NCBI GenBank assembly: GCA_016791365.1
Contig: JAEUMT010000021.1
Location: forward strand, 1-64,000
Length of the DNA: 64,000 nucleotides
Direction: 5' to 3'
DNA from: Hyphomonadaceae bacterium
GTDB lineage: Bacteria; Pseudomonadota; Alphaproteobacteria; Caulobacterales; Aquidulcibacteraceae
This document shows positions 9,243 through 16,158 of the stretch, piece after piece; positions within the stretch are counted from its first letter, which is position 1; each line of letters starts with the position of its first letter. Under the pieces are notes generated by a model, which was not told the DNA's origin, made no database searches, and worked only from the letters and a program-made list of their open reading frames with translations. The translations under genes were made by a program, and so were the position numbers.

Positions 9243-10088
9243 CTAGCAGCTCGTGCGGATCAGCCAGCCAAGCTGCGCGCCGCCGCGATCGACGGCGGGT
9301 TCAACCGTGCGGCAGTTGCGCGCCGCCGGCCGCGGGCCGCCCGGCTGAAACTCCGGATCGCCCTCGCCGTTGCGCCGGTCGACATCGGACAGCGGCTCAT
9401 ACACCGACACCGCCCCATCCGTGATGATGCACTCATGCCGCGAGCCATTCGCTTCGCGCATGCGCACCAGCACTTCGCCCTGATCGAGCGCTGACGCGAA
9501 CGAAATCCGCGCCGGCGTCGATGACGCACGTGCAACGCAGGTATTGATCGCCGGCATCAGCTCCGGCAGCAGCGACGCCCAGGTCGGCCGCTCGCCCTCA
9601 ATCACGCCGCGGCGCGCGCAACCCTGATAAGCGACGCCTTCAAACAAAACATGCGCCGTGTACGGCAGCTCGACGCCGCTCGCGGTGCAAGCTTGCTGCG
9701 AAATCGTAATCGTGAGCGGCCCCGCGACAACGCGCATGCCGCGCTCGCGATAATCGCGATCGCCTGGAATGCCGCCATCTTCGCCGAGCCCCGGCCGCGC
9801 GAACTGCGCGTAATCGGTAAGCAGCGTCAGCTCCCAGGCGCCTTCGGCGTTGCCGAGCGCATCGATGCTGCCGGAAGCCTGGAACTCGCCTTCATATTGC
9901 GCGCGCTGTTCAGCACTCGCCGGACCGCCAAGGGCGGCCAACGTTTCGGCGGCGATTTCTGCTTCACGTTCGGCGTTGGTGGGCGTTGACGGCCCCTCTT
10001 CGCCCGATGGCGATTGCCGTTGGCATGCCGACAAAACGGCGACGCTCAGTACGAGCCCTGCCAGCGCACCGCGGATCAAGGTCCGCAT
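9243..10088 (-). CDS. Predicted lipoprotein with a COG3650-like C-x(n)-GC domain
   Basis: A 281-residue lipoprotein: signal peptide MRTLIRGALAGLVLSVAVLSAC, with lipidated Cys22. I chose the ATG at 10088 because it starts this signal peptide. The central region (GPLTITISQQACTASGVELP, then YTAHVLFEGVAYQGCARRG) matches the smaller lipoprotein at 14848 in the spacing of a Cys, a Tyr-x-Ala strand and a terminal GC motif, so the two are probably paralogous domains. The C-terminal third has a separate disulfide-rich segment (INTCVARASS ... RHECIITDG ... RNCRTVEP). Function is unknown. Confidence 0.75.
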   Translation of the reverse strand: MRTLIRGALAGLVLSVAVLSACQRQSPSGEEGPSTPTNAEREAEIAAETLAALGGPASAEQRAQYEGEFQASGSIDALGNAEGAWELTLLTDYAQFARPGLGEDGGIPGDRDYRERGMRVVAGPLTITISQQACTASGVELPYTAHVLFEGVAYQGCARRGVIEGERPTWASLLPELMPAINTCVARASSTPARISFASALDQGEVLVRMREANGSRHECIITDGAVSVYEPLSDVDRRNGEGDPEFQPGGPRPAARNCRTVEPAVDRGGAQLGWLIRTSC

Positions 10089-10156
10089 CGGCTTCCCCCT
10101 GTTGGCTCTGCCATCCGGATGGATGTCAGCACCGTCATAGCGGGTAGTATAGCCCC

Positions 10157-11296
10157 ATGCAGCGTGATTCCGGCGCCCCACTGTGGGAGTTTTTCGCGGG
10201 AGGCGGCCTGGCGCGCCTGGGCCTCGAGCCCGATTTCGCCTGCGTCTTCGCAAATGACATCGATCGGGCCAAGGCGAACGCCTATCGGACAGCGTTTCCG
10301 CCCGGCGATCACATGCACGAAGGCGATATCTGGAAGCTCACGCCGGCAAAGCTTCCCGGCAAGGCGGCTTTGGCGTGGGCCTCGTTCCCGTGCCAGGACC
10401 TCTCGCTCGCGGGCGCACGCCGGGGTCTAGCCGCCCCGCGCTCCGGCGCCTTCTGGGGCTTTCACGCCCTCATCGAAAAACTCGGGCACGAAGGCCGCGC
10501 GCCCGACGTGCTCGCCCTCGAAAACGTCAGCGGCTTGCTCAGCTCTCACGGCGGCGCCGACTTCACAGCGTTGCTGCACGCGCTCGATGATCTCGGCTAC
10601 CGCGCCGGCGCGCTCGAAATCGACGCGGCGCACTTCACCCCGCAATCGCGCCCGCGCCTCTTCATCATCGCCGCCCGCAACCCGCCCGCGCATCTCACCG
10701 CATCCGGCCCGAGCGAGCCGTTTCATAGCCAGGCGCTCCGCAACGTCGTCGCACGCCTGCCCGACGCGCAGCGCAAGCGCTTCGTGTGGTGGCGCCTCGA
10801 CACGCCGCCAAAGCGCAACACGCGCCTCGCCGATCTGCTCGACGCTGACAGCGATGCGTGGAATAGCGACGAGCAAACCGCCAAGCTCGTCTCGCAAATG
10901 AGCCCGCTGCAACGCACGCGCCTCGAAGCGCTGCAGGAGAGCGGACGCCGCGACGTCGGCGCTGTTTTCCGGCGCATCCGCATCGAACACGGCGAGCGCG
11001 TACAGCGCGCGGAAGCGCGTTTTGACGGCCTTGCGGGCTGTTTGCGCACCCCCACTGGCGGCTCAAGCCGCCAGCTTCTGCTGTTCGTTGAAGGCAAACA
11101 GCTCAAGTCGCGCCTGCTCTCACCACGCGAAGCCGCGCGTCTCATGGGCGTGCCGGAGCACTACCCGCTACCCAGCGGGCAAACCGCAGCGCTCCACCTC
11201 GTCGGCGACGCCGTATGCGTGCCCGTCGTGCGCTGGCTCTCGCAACACCTGCTGGCGCCGCTTGCGGGCGCGGCGACGGCGCGCAAGAGCGCTTAA
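10157..11296 (+). CDS. DNA (cytosine-5-)-methyltransferase
   Basis: A 379-residue C5-cytosine DNA methyltransferase using S-adenosylmethionine. Motif I is LWEFFAGGGLARLGL (residues 9-23), motif IV SFPCQDLSLAG with catalytic Cys79, motif VI ALENVSG with Glu122, motif VIII TPQSRPRLF (QxRxR), and motifs IX/X occur near the C-terminus (SPREAARLMGVPEHYPLP ... LVGDAVCVPVVRWL). The target-recognition region lies between about residues 220 and 310; specificity is not readable. A vsr gene starts on the base after its stop and no restriction endonuclease gene is adjacent, so it looks like a Dcm-style orphan enzyme or the remains of a restriction system. Confidence 0.93.
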   Translation: MQRDSGAPLWEFFAGGGLARLGLEPDFACVFANDIDRAKANAYRTAFPPGDHMHEGDIWKLTPAKLPGKAALAWASFPCQDLSLAGARRGLAAPRSGAFWGFHALIEKLGHEGRAPDVLALENVSGLLSSHGGADFTALLHALDDLGYRAGALEIDAAHFTPQSRPRLFIIAARNPPAHLTASGPSEPFHSQALRNVVARLPDAQRKRFVWWRLDTPPKRNTRLADLLDADSDAWNSDEQTAKLVSQMSPLQRTRLEALQESGRRDVGAVFRRIRIEHGERVQRAEARFDGLAGCLRTPTGGSSRQLLLFVEGKQLKSRLLSPREAARLMGVPEHYPLPSGQTAALHLVGDAVCVPVVRWLSQHLLAPLAGAATARKSA

Positions 11297-11713
11297 GTGC
11301 GCGCCGACGTTTTCGACCCCGCCAAACGCTCAGCAATCATGCGCGCCGTCAAATCGCGCGACACCGGCCCCGAACTCAAAGTGCGCGCGCTGGTGCGCGA
11401 GCTCGGCTACGCACGGCGCTATCGCCTCAACGGCGCCAACCTTCCCGGCAAACCCGATCTCGTTTTCAGCGCAATGCGCAAAGCCGTGTTCGTGCACGGC
11501 TGCTTCTGGCACGGCCACGATTGCAAACGCGGCGCGCGCCAGCCGAAAGACAACGCCGCCTATTGGCGCGCCAAGATCGCACGCAACACAGCGCGCGATC
11601 GCGCCTCACTCAAAGCGCTGCGCAAAGACGACTGGACGCCGCTTGTGATCTGGGAGTGCGAAACGCGCGACGCCGTCGCGCTCAAGCGCAAGCTCACGAA
11701 ATTCCTGCGCTAG
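11297..11713 (+). CDS. vsr: Very short patch repair (Vsr) mismatch endonuclease
   Basis: A 138-residue Vsr endonuclease, which nicks at T:G mismatches created by deamination of 5-methylcytosine. Recognisable elements are the opening (DPAKRSAIMRAVKSRDTGPE, about residues 7-26), RYRLNGANLPGKPDLVF with the catalytic Asp (about residue 54), the zinc/active-site block VFVHGCFWHGHDC, and AYWRAKIARN. The GTG start directly follows the methyltransferase TAA with no spacer, so the two are co-translated. This pairing is the classic way to repair lesions generated by the partner methylase. Confidence 0.93.
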   Translation: MRADVFDPAKRSAIMRAVKSRDTGPELKVRALVRELGYARRYRLNGANLPGKPDLVFSAMRKAVFVHGCFWHGHDCKRGARQPKDNAAYWRAKIARNTARDRASLKALRKDDWTPLVIWECETRDAVALKRKLTKFLR

Positions 11714-11958
11714 CGCTCCGCCCCCGCCCGCGGGGCCGACCCTGCTACGCCGCAGCGAAGCTCCGGCTTCGCCGAGGCGAGGCCGCGGACGAGGGCGGAG
11801 TTCGGGGCGTCAGCATCACAGGAGGACGTGCGCCCCCGCCCCAATTCCAAACGCGCCGTCGCCATCAGGGCGGCCAGCGGCGCCGCGCCAATCAATCGGA
11901 GCGCGGGACGGTCATCGGCCTTGGGCGATGGTCCCAGCATGGCGGCGATCGTCAGCAC
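11710..11958 (-). CDS. Candidate small ORF behind a Fur-like box (tentative)
   Basis: An 82-codon reading frame with GTG start at 11958, preceded at 7 bases by TAGGAG (11966-11971) and further upstream by a Fur-like palindrome (11973-11989). Residues about 1-40 (LTIAAMLGPSP, then PLAALMATARLELG) are moderately hydrophobic; the second half is low-complexity, GC-driven sequence overlapping the vsr stop region. It may be a small iron-regulated protein, the remnant of a longer gene, or not translated. I recognise no family. The 11714-12034 spacer holds nothing else that I can support. Confidence 0.3.
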   Translation of the reverse strand: MLTIAAMLGPSPKADDRPALRLIGAAPLAALMATARLELGRGRTSSCDADAPNSALVRGLASAKPELRCGVAGSAPRAGAER

Positions 11959-11972
11959 CGGCGCGCTCCTAG

Positions 11973-11989
11973 TTGCAAATCACTCGCAA
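11973..11989 (-). promoter_or_regulatory. Fur-like palindrome
   Basis: On the minus strand the site reads TTGCGAGTGATTTGCAA, an imperfect dyad close to the alphaproteobacterial Fur motif (TGCGAAT-N-ATTCGCA type). It differs at two positions from the site at 50835-50850. It is placed just upstream of the ribosome-binding site of the small leftward ORF. Confidence 0.4.
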
Positions 11990-12034
11990 TAGCAAAACAT
12001 GCAGACGCAAAGCCGTCAAGCACCCCGTCCGGGG

Positions 12035-13471
12035 TTAAGCGGCCGAGGTGGCCCGGGCCGCGACGACGGGCGCGTCGAGCGTAAAGGAGAACACCGAGCC
12101 TTCGCCCAGCTCACTCTTGGCGACGAGCTTGCCGCCCATCAGGCGCGCAAGCCGCAGCGAGATTGAAAGCCCGATCCCCGGCCCCTCGCCATCGGCGCTA
12201 AGCCGCTCGCGCCCGAAGATCAGCGCCAATTGCGAGCGCGACATGCCCGCGCCCGTATCAGCGACGACGACAGTGAGGCGCACGCGCGAAGCATCGATCG
12301 GCTGCGCGCTCATCCGCACGCGTACGCCGCCATGTGTGGTGTAGCGGATCGCATTGGCGAGCAGGTTGAACAGAATCTGACGCACGCGTCCGGCGTCGAG
12401 CACAAGGTGCGGCGGCAAGGCCGGATCAACATCGACAAAAAGTTCGAGCTGCTTGTCCTGCGCCGCGGCGCGGAAGGCGCTGACAACGCTGCGCAGGAGT
12501 TCGCGCGGATCGGCGGGTTTCGCATCGATCCGCAGTTGGCCGTTTTCCAGGCGATCAAGATCGGAGAGATCGCTGAGCACCAGCCGCAAGACCTCACTGG
12601 CTTGCACCAAGGTCGCGATATGCGCGCGCGCTTGCGGCGATTGCGCGGCGCGCCGCAAATGCTCCGCGGCCCCGACGAGCGCCGTCATCGGCGTTCGCAT
12701 TTCATCGTTCATACGCTGAATTACGCTGCTTTTCGCGGCGGCGGCGGCAGCCGCGGCCTGGCGCTCGCGCAGCACCGCGGCCTCCGCTTCGAGTTGCGCC
12801 GCATCGGATGCAAGCAGGCTCTTCCAAAGATTGACGCCAAACGCCAGCAGCAACAAACCGCCCATGAGCGGCATCAGATCGAGCGGATTGCGCGCGCCGT
12901 TCACAAGATACTCGGCCAGAGGCAAGCCAAGCAAAAACGCCACTGTCGATCCCGCGGCGGCAATTGAAAGCGTGATCGAGGACCGCAACGTCGCCGCCGC
13001 GTTCGCAAGCCCGCCGAACAGATAGATGATCGCCAGCGTCTCACCCGGCACATAAGGCGAGAACCACAACATCGCCGCGATGATGTTGCCGTAGATGCCC
13101 TGCGCCGCCGTCCAGAGAATGACACGCGGCATGCTGCGCGGCGGATCGCCGGCAACGCACGCCTTCAACAGACGCTGAAACATCCAGCGGTCAAACAGCA
13201 GCACCGGCGTAAGACCGGCGAACCAGAGTATCGGCGTCATCTCGCCAATGACCGAGGTCGCGACAGCCGCGACGATCGCGCACGAGCCCAGGCGCAACCA
13301 CGTATTGGCAATGCGCGCACGGCTGACATTGGCCAAAGCGCGGGCGCGTTTGGCGCGGTCGGGCAAGGGGGGCGCGGCAGCCGTCAAAACAGGCGGGATT
13401 GTGTCAAACGCCTCCTGAACTTTGGTTAAGACGGGAACTCCGCTTGCCGGTTCGGCGCGGGAGCGCTTCAA
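12035..13471 (-). CDS. Histidine kinase-like membrane protein lacking the phospho-acceptor His
   Basis: A 478-residue protein with about six membrane helices (residues 55-215), a short coiled linker, a dimerisation-like segment and a HATPase domain. The H-box region reads MNDEMRTPM where active kinases have M-S-H-E-(L/I)-R-T-P: residue 256 is Asp (GAT) in place of His (CAT/CAC). The ATP-binding motifs look intact: N-box VRQILFNLLANAIRYT, G1 VADTGAGM, G2 GEGPGIGLSIS. It may be a pseudokinase that regulates a partner kinase, or a kinase inactivated by one base change. The TTG start is uncertain because it lies only 21 bases from the divergent gene at 13493. Confidence 0.8.
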   Translation of the reverse strand: MKRSRAEPASGVPVLTKVQEAFDTIPPVLTAAAPPLPDRAKRARALANVSRARIANTWLRLGSCAIVAAVATSVIGEMTPILWFAGLTPVLLFDRWMFQRLLKACVAGDPPRSMPRVILWTAAQGIYGNIIAAMLWFSPYVPGETLAIIYLFGGLANAAATLRSSITLSIAAAGSTVAFLLGLPLAEYLVNGARNPLDLMPLMGGLLLLAFGVNLWKSLLASDAAQLEAEAAVLRERQAAAAAAAAKSSVIQRMNDEMRTPMTALVGAAEHLRRAAQSPQARAHIATLVQASEVLRLVLSDLSDLDRLENGQLRIDAKPADPRELLRSVVSAFRAAAQDKQLELFVDVDPALPPHLVLDAGRVRQILFNLLANAIRYTTHGGVRVRMSAQPIDASRVRLTVVVADTGAGMSRSQLALIFGRERLSADGEGPGIGLSISLRLARLMGGKLVAKSELGEGSVFSFTLDAPVVAARATSAA

Positions 13472-13492
13472 AGTCCCCCTGGGGGATTTCCG

Positions 13493-14032
13493 ATGCGCCT
13501 TTTCGTTGCCGCCATATGCGCCGCTCTGCTGCTGACCGCCGCTTCGCCTCGCGCGGAAGTTGTAGCCGCCTCACCCTCCGCGTTCTCGCTCAGCTACCGG
13601 GCCGAGATCGCCAAATCCCCGGACCAGGTCTGGAGCGATCTGCAACGCATCAATCGCTGGTGGAGCGCCGCCCACACCTATTCCGGTGACGCATCAAATC
13701 TCCGCCTGGAGCCCAGAGCCGGCGGATGTTGGTGCGAGCGTTGGGGAAACCGCCAATCCGTCGAGCACGCGCGCGTGGTCCTGGTCATGGAGCACGAAGG
13801 CGTTCGCACGCTGCGTCTCATCGGCGGCTTCGGCCCGCTCCAGGAAATGGGCGTTACAGGCGTGCTGACCTTCACGGTCTCGCCGCACCCCAATGGCGCG
13901 AATTTGGCGCTCACCTACCGCGTCACAGGCGATCCCGGCCTCAACCTCGACGCCCTCGCGGCGCCTGTGGATGGCGTCATGGCCGGGCAGTTCGCCCGCC
14001 TCGTTCAATATTCGTCGGGAACGCTCGACTGA
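13493..14032 (+). CDS. Secreted SRPBCC-fold protein
   Basis: A 179-residue protein with a cleavable signal peptide (residues 1-21) and an SRPBCC/START-like domain: LSYRAEIAKSPDQVWSDLQR followed by INRWWSAAHTYSG, then YRVTGDPGLNLDALAAPVDG. This fold binds hydrophobic ligands in a deep cavity. Export is less common for the family, and related secreted members occur in alphaproteobacteria. A good ribosome-binding site (GGGGGA) lies 7 bases upstream. It is divergent from the kinase-like gene with almost no promoter space. Ligand unknown. Confidence 0.8.
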   Translation: MRLFVAAICAALLLTAASPRAEVVAASPSAFSLSYRAEIAKSPDQVWSDLQRINRWWSAAHTYSGDASNLRLEPRAGGCWCERWGNRQSVEHARVVLVMEHEGVRTLRLIGGFGPLQEMGVTGVLTFTVSPHPNGANLALTYRVTGDPGLNLDALAAPVDGVMAGQFARLVQYSSGTLD

Positions 14033-14125
14033 TCCAGGCGTTCAGCGCAGGCTCAGAATACCGGCGCCATGTTCCCGACTGGATCGGGCCGTACGTCGCG
14101 CCCGTTCAATTGGAGGGGTTGCCCT

Positions 14126-14776
14126 ATGTTTCGTAAAGTCACTGCCGCGCTCGCGGTACTCATGCTCGTCGCCGGCTGCACCACGACCGATCCGGTCACG
14201 GGCGAACGCGAACCGAACCGCACCGCGAACGGCGCCATCATCGGCGCGATCGTCGGCGCGGGCGCGGGCACGCTCGCTGGCGGCGACGATGGCCGCAACG
14301 CCGCGATCGGCGGCGTCATTGGCGCGCTCGCCGGCGGCGCCATCGGCAATTACATGGATCGCACCTATCAAAACCTGCGTGAGCGTCTCGCCGGCACCGG
14401 CGTCGGCGTTGAGCGCATCAACCAGGAAAAAATTCTGCTCATCTTCCCGGCCGACCTCACGTTCGATCTGAACCGTGACTCCGTGAAGAGCCAGTTCCTG
14501 CCCGTGCTCAACAACACCGGCTCGATCCTGCGCGAGTACGAACAAACCACGGTTGACGTGTACGGCTTCGCCGATTGCACTGGCGCCGACGCCTACAACC
14601 AGGATCTGTCGGAGCGTCGCGCAAGCAACGTCGCCACGGTGCTTGCCTCGAACGGCGTCATCCGTCAGCGCATCATCACGCAAGGCTTCGGTGAAACGCG
14701 CCCGGTCACGCAACCGTGCTCGGCCGCCGCGAACCGCCGCGTCGAAGTGACGATCAGCGCCTTCACCGGCCGTTGA
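14126..14776 (+). CDS. OmpA family lipoprotein (YiaD-like)
   Basis: A 216-residue outer-membrane lipoprotein. Signal peptide plus lipobox (LMLVAGC, Cys near residue 18), then a glycine-rich segment (GAIIGAIVGAGAGTLAGGDD, and GGVIGALAGGAIGNYMD) typical of glycine-zipper lipoproteins, then an OmpA-like peptidoglycan-binding domain (residues about 95-215). The OmpA core has VYGFADCTGADAYN, LSERRASNVATVL and NRRVEVTI, including the Asp and Arg that contact diaminopimelate. Cys in ADCTG and in QPCSAA may form a disulfide. GGAGGGG lies about 9 bases upstream of the ATG at 14126. It is followed by a strong terminator. Confidence 0.9.
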   Translation: MFRKVTAALAVLMLVAGCTTTDPVTGEREPNRTANGAIIGAIVGAGAGTLAGGDDGRNAAIGGVIGALAGGAIGNYMDRTYQNLRERLAGTGVGVERINQEKILLIFPADLTFDLNRDSVKSQFLPVLNNTGSILREYEQTTVDVYGFADCTGADAYNQDLSERRASNVATVLASNGVIRQRIITQGFGETRPVTQPCSAAANRRVEVTISAFTGR

Positions 14777-14797
14777 TCGCCTGAGCTAAAACAAAGA

Positions 14798-14829
14798 CGC
14801 CGTCGCGCCAAAAGCGCGGCGGCGTTTTT
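14798..14829 (+). terminator. Intrinsic terminator
   Basis: An 11-bp stem CGCCGTCGCGC pairing with GCGCGGCGGCG (one G-T pair), a 5-base loop and TTTTT. It ends the OmpA lipoprotein gene. Confidence 0.9.
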
Positions 14830-14847
14830 CTTTCCGGAGCACACAGC

Positions 14848-15288
14848 ATGCGCGCACTGATCCTCGTTCTCGCCCTCGCCGCCTGCTCACCCGCGGCGAC
14901 AACCGAAACGCCTGCGACCACCGCCGAAGCGCCCAACACCACCGCCCAAGCGCTCGCCGAAATGCCGTCCTGGGCAGATGCACGCGCCGCCGGCGTCGAC
15001 TTCCGCGCCATCGGCCAGGAGCCCGGCTGGATCGTCGATATCTACACAGCCGACCGCATCGTCGCCCTGCTCGATTACGGCCAAACCCGCCTCGAATTTC
15101 CGGGCCCGAACCCAACCAATCCCCGCGAGGGCTCAACCCGCTACGAAAGCCAAGCCAACGGCCACACACTTTCGATCACCTACAACCGCGCGCCTTGCCA
15201 AGACGCCATGAGCGGCGAAGCCTATCCGGCGACCGTCGAACTCATCATCGACGGCCGCACTCTGAACGGCTGCGGGCGGAGCGTCTAA
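14848..15288 (+). CDS. Small lipoprotein with a COG3650-like domain
   Basis: A 146-residue lipoprotein: short signal LILVLALAAC with Cys13 as lipidation site, then a Thr/Ala-rich linker (residues 14-37). The folded part contains FRAIGQEPGWIVDIY, VALLDYGQTRLEF and, at the end, HTLSITYNRAPCQDAMSGEA with a terminal LNGCGRSV. The C-x(n)-GC pattern is shared with the larger lipoprotein at 9243. The opening resembles COG3650/HslJ-linked envelope lipoproteins, which are poorly characterised. It starts 19 bases after the terminator T-tract of the OmpA gene. Confidence 0.78.
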   Translation: MRALILVLALAACSPAATTETPATTAEAPNTTAQALAEMPSWADARAAGVDFRAIGQEPGWIVDIYTADRIVALLDYGQTRLEFPGPNPTNPREGSTRYESQANGHTLSITYNRAPCQDAMSGEAYPATVELIIDGRTLNGCGRSV

Positions 15289-15301
15289 CAGCGAGACGCA
15301 A

Positions 15302-15327
15302 TGTCCGCTTTGGGCCCAAATGGACGG
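15302..15327. repeat. Dispersed alphaproteobacterial palindrome (ATGTCCGCTTTGGGCC type)
   Basis: A near-palindrome beginning ATGTCCGCTTTGGGCCCAAA and ending in TGGACG. Its minus-strand translation gives FGPKADIASRC, a peptide I recall as characteristic of a widespread dispersed repeat annotated as spurious small proteins in rhizobia and relatives. It lies between the lipoprotein stop and the DUF1835 gene. Confidence 0.5.
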
Positions 15328-15362
15328 TCGCGGCCCGACGCATCGGTAGCTATTGTCGGCGG

Positions 15363-16121
15363 ATGCGGATCAATCTTGTTCATGGACAAACTGCGGGCGG
15401 CTTGCTTAGGCAAGCGGTTCGCGACTTTGGCCTGCCTGGCGAAGTGTGCGTCATTGATGACGACCTTTCGGTGGGGCCGCTCCACGACGACCGCACGCGA
15501 AATGAATGGTGGCTAGCCGTCTATGGCCCGCACCCCAAGGCACATCAACCGAGTCTATATGATCAGTGGCAATCGATCAGCGATAGCCTCCGTACAACAA
15601 GCGAACTCGTGCTGTGGTCGTCGAACTCAGCGCGCGATCATGTCTTTGAGCGCATGGCGGTGTCCGTGCTCAGTGAACGTTCGGCATTCTTCCAAGTACT
15701 CGTTCCGGCCTCTGGAAAGCTAGAAGGAGTGCCATTCCATGCCCCACACGCACTCGCGGCAATGGAGGCGACTAGACGAGTTCTAACTGCGACCGAATTG
15801 GCGGATCGGGCCGCGACTTTTGCGAACCAACTGCGCCAAAGCGGCGGGATAAGGGTGCTAAAGCGGGGCTCGATCATTGCGCTGCCAGAGAACGCCTTTG
15901 ATGAATTCTTGCTGGAGCGTTGCCCGCTCGAATGGACTAAGTGGTACTACCCAATCGGGCACGCAATGGGCGATTGCGACGGACAAAATCTGATGAGCGA
16001 TGCGTTCTTCTCGTGGCGCTTAAGATTGCTGGTCGAGGACCGACGAGTTGAAGCACAAGGCGATCTAACATCCTTTGAAAACCTCAAAGGCGTGTTGGTT
16101 CGCCGCGTTGACGCAAGATGA
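15363..16121 (+). CDS. DUF1835/DUF3658 domain-containing protein
   Basis: A 252-residue cytoplasmic protein. The N-terminal half (INLVHGQTAGGLLRQAV, then CVIDDDLSVGPLHDD) matches DUF1835, and the C-terminal half (residues about 140-250, including RGSIIALPENAFDEFLLERC and ALPENAFD) matches the companion DUF3658. Function is unknown. The gene uses more AT-ending codons than its neighbours (many aat, aaa, gat, cta), and a dispersed repeat sits just upstream, so it may be a horizontally acquired patch. I chose the ATG at 15363 because residue 1 then begins the conserved MRINLVHGQ; upstream in-frame sequence is repeat-derived. Confidence 0.75.
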   Translation: MRINLVHGQTAGGLLRQAVRDFGLPGEVCVIDDDLSVGPLHDDRTRNEWWLAVYGPHPKAHQPSLYDQWQSISDSLRTTSELVLWSSNSARDHVFERMAVSVLSERSAFFQVLVPASGKLEGVPFHAPHALAAMEATRRVLTATELADRAATFANQLRQSGGIRVLKRGSIIALPENAFDEFLLERCPLEWTKWYYPIGHAMGDCDGQNLMSDAFFSWRLRLLVEDRRVEAQGDLTSFENLKGVLVRRVDAR

Positions 16122-16158
16122 CGTTACGTCTGCTCGCGATGAAATGCCGAGTAAACCA

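Noticed and set aside
11714-12034. Possible tRNA or small RNA in the vsr-kinase spacer
   Set aside because: I found no cloverleaf or terminator; only the tentative small ORF and the Fur-like box are supported.
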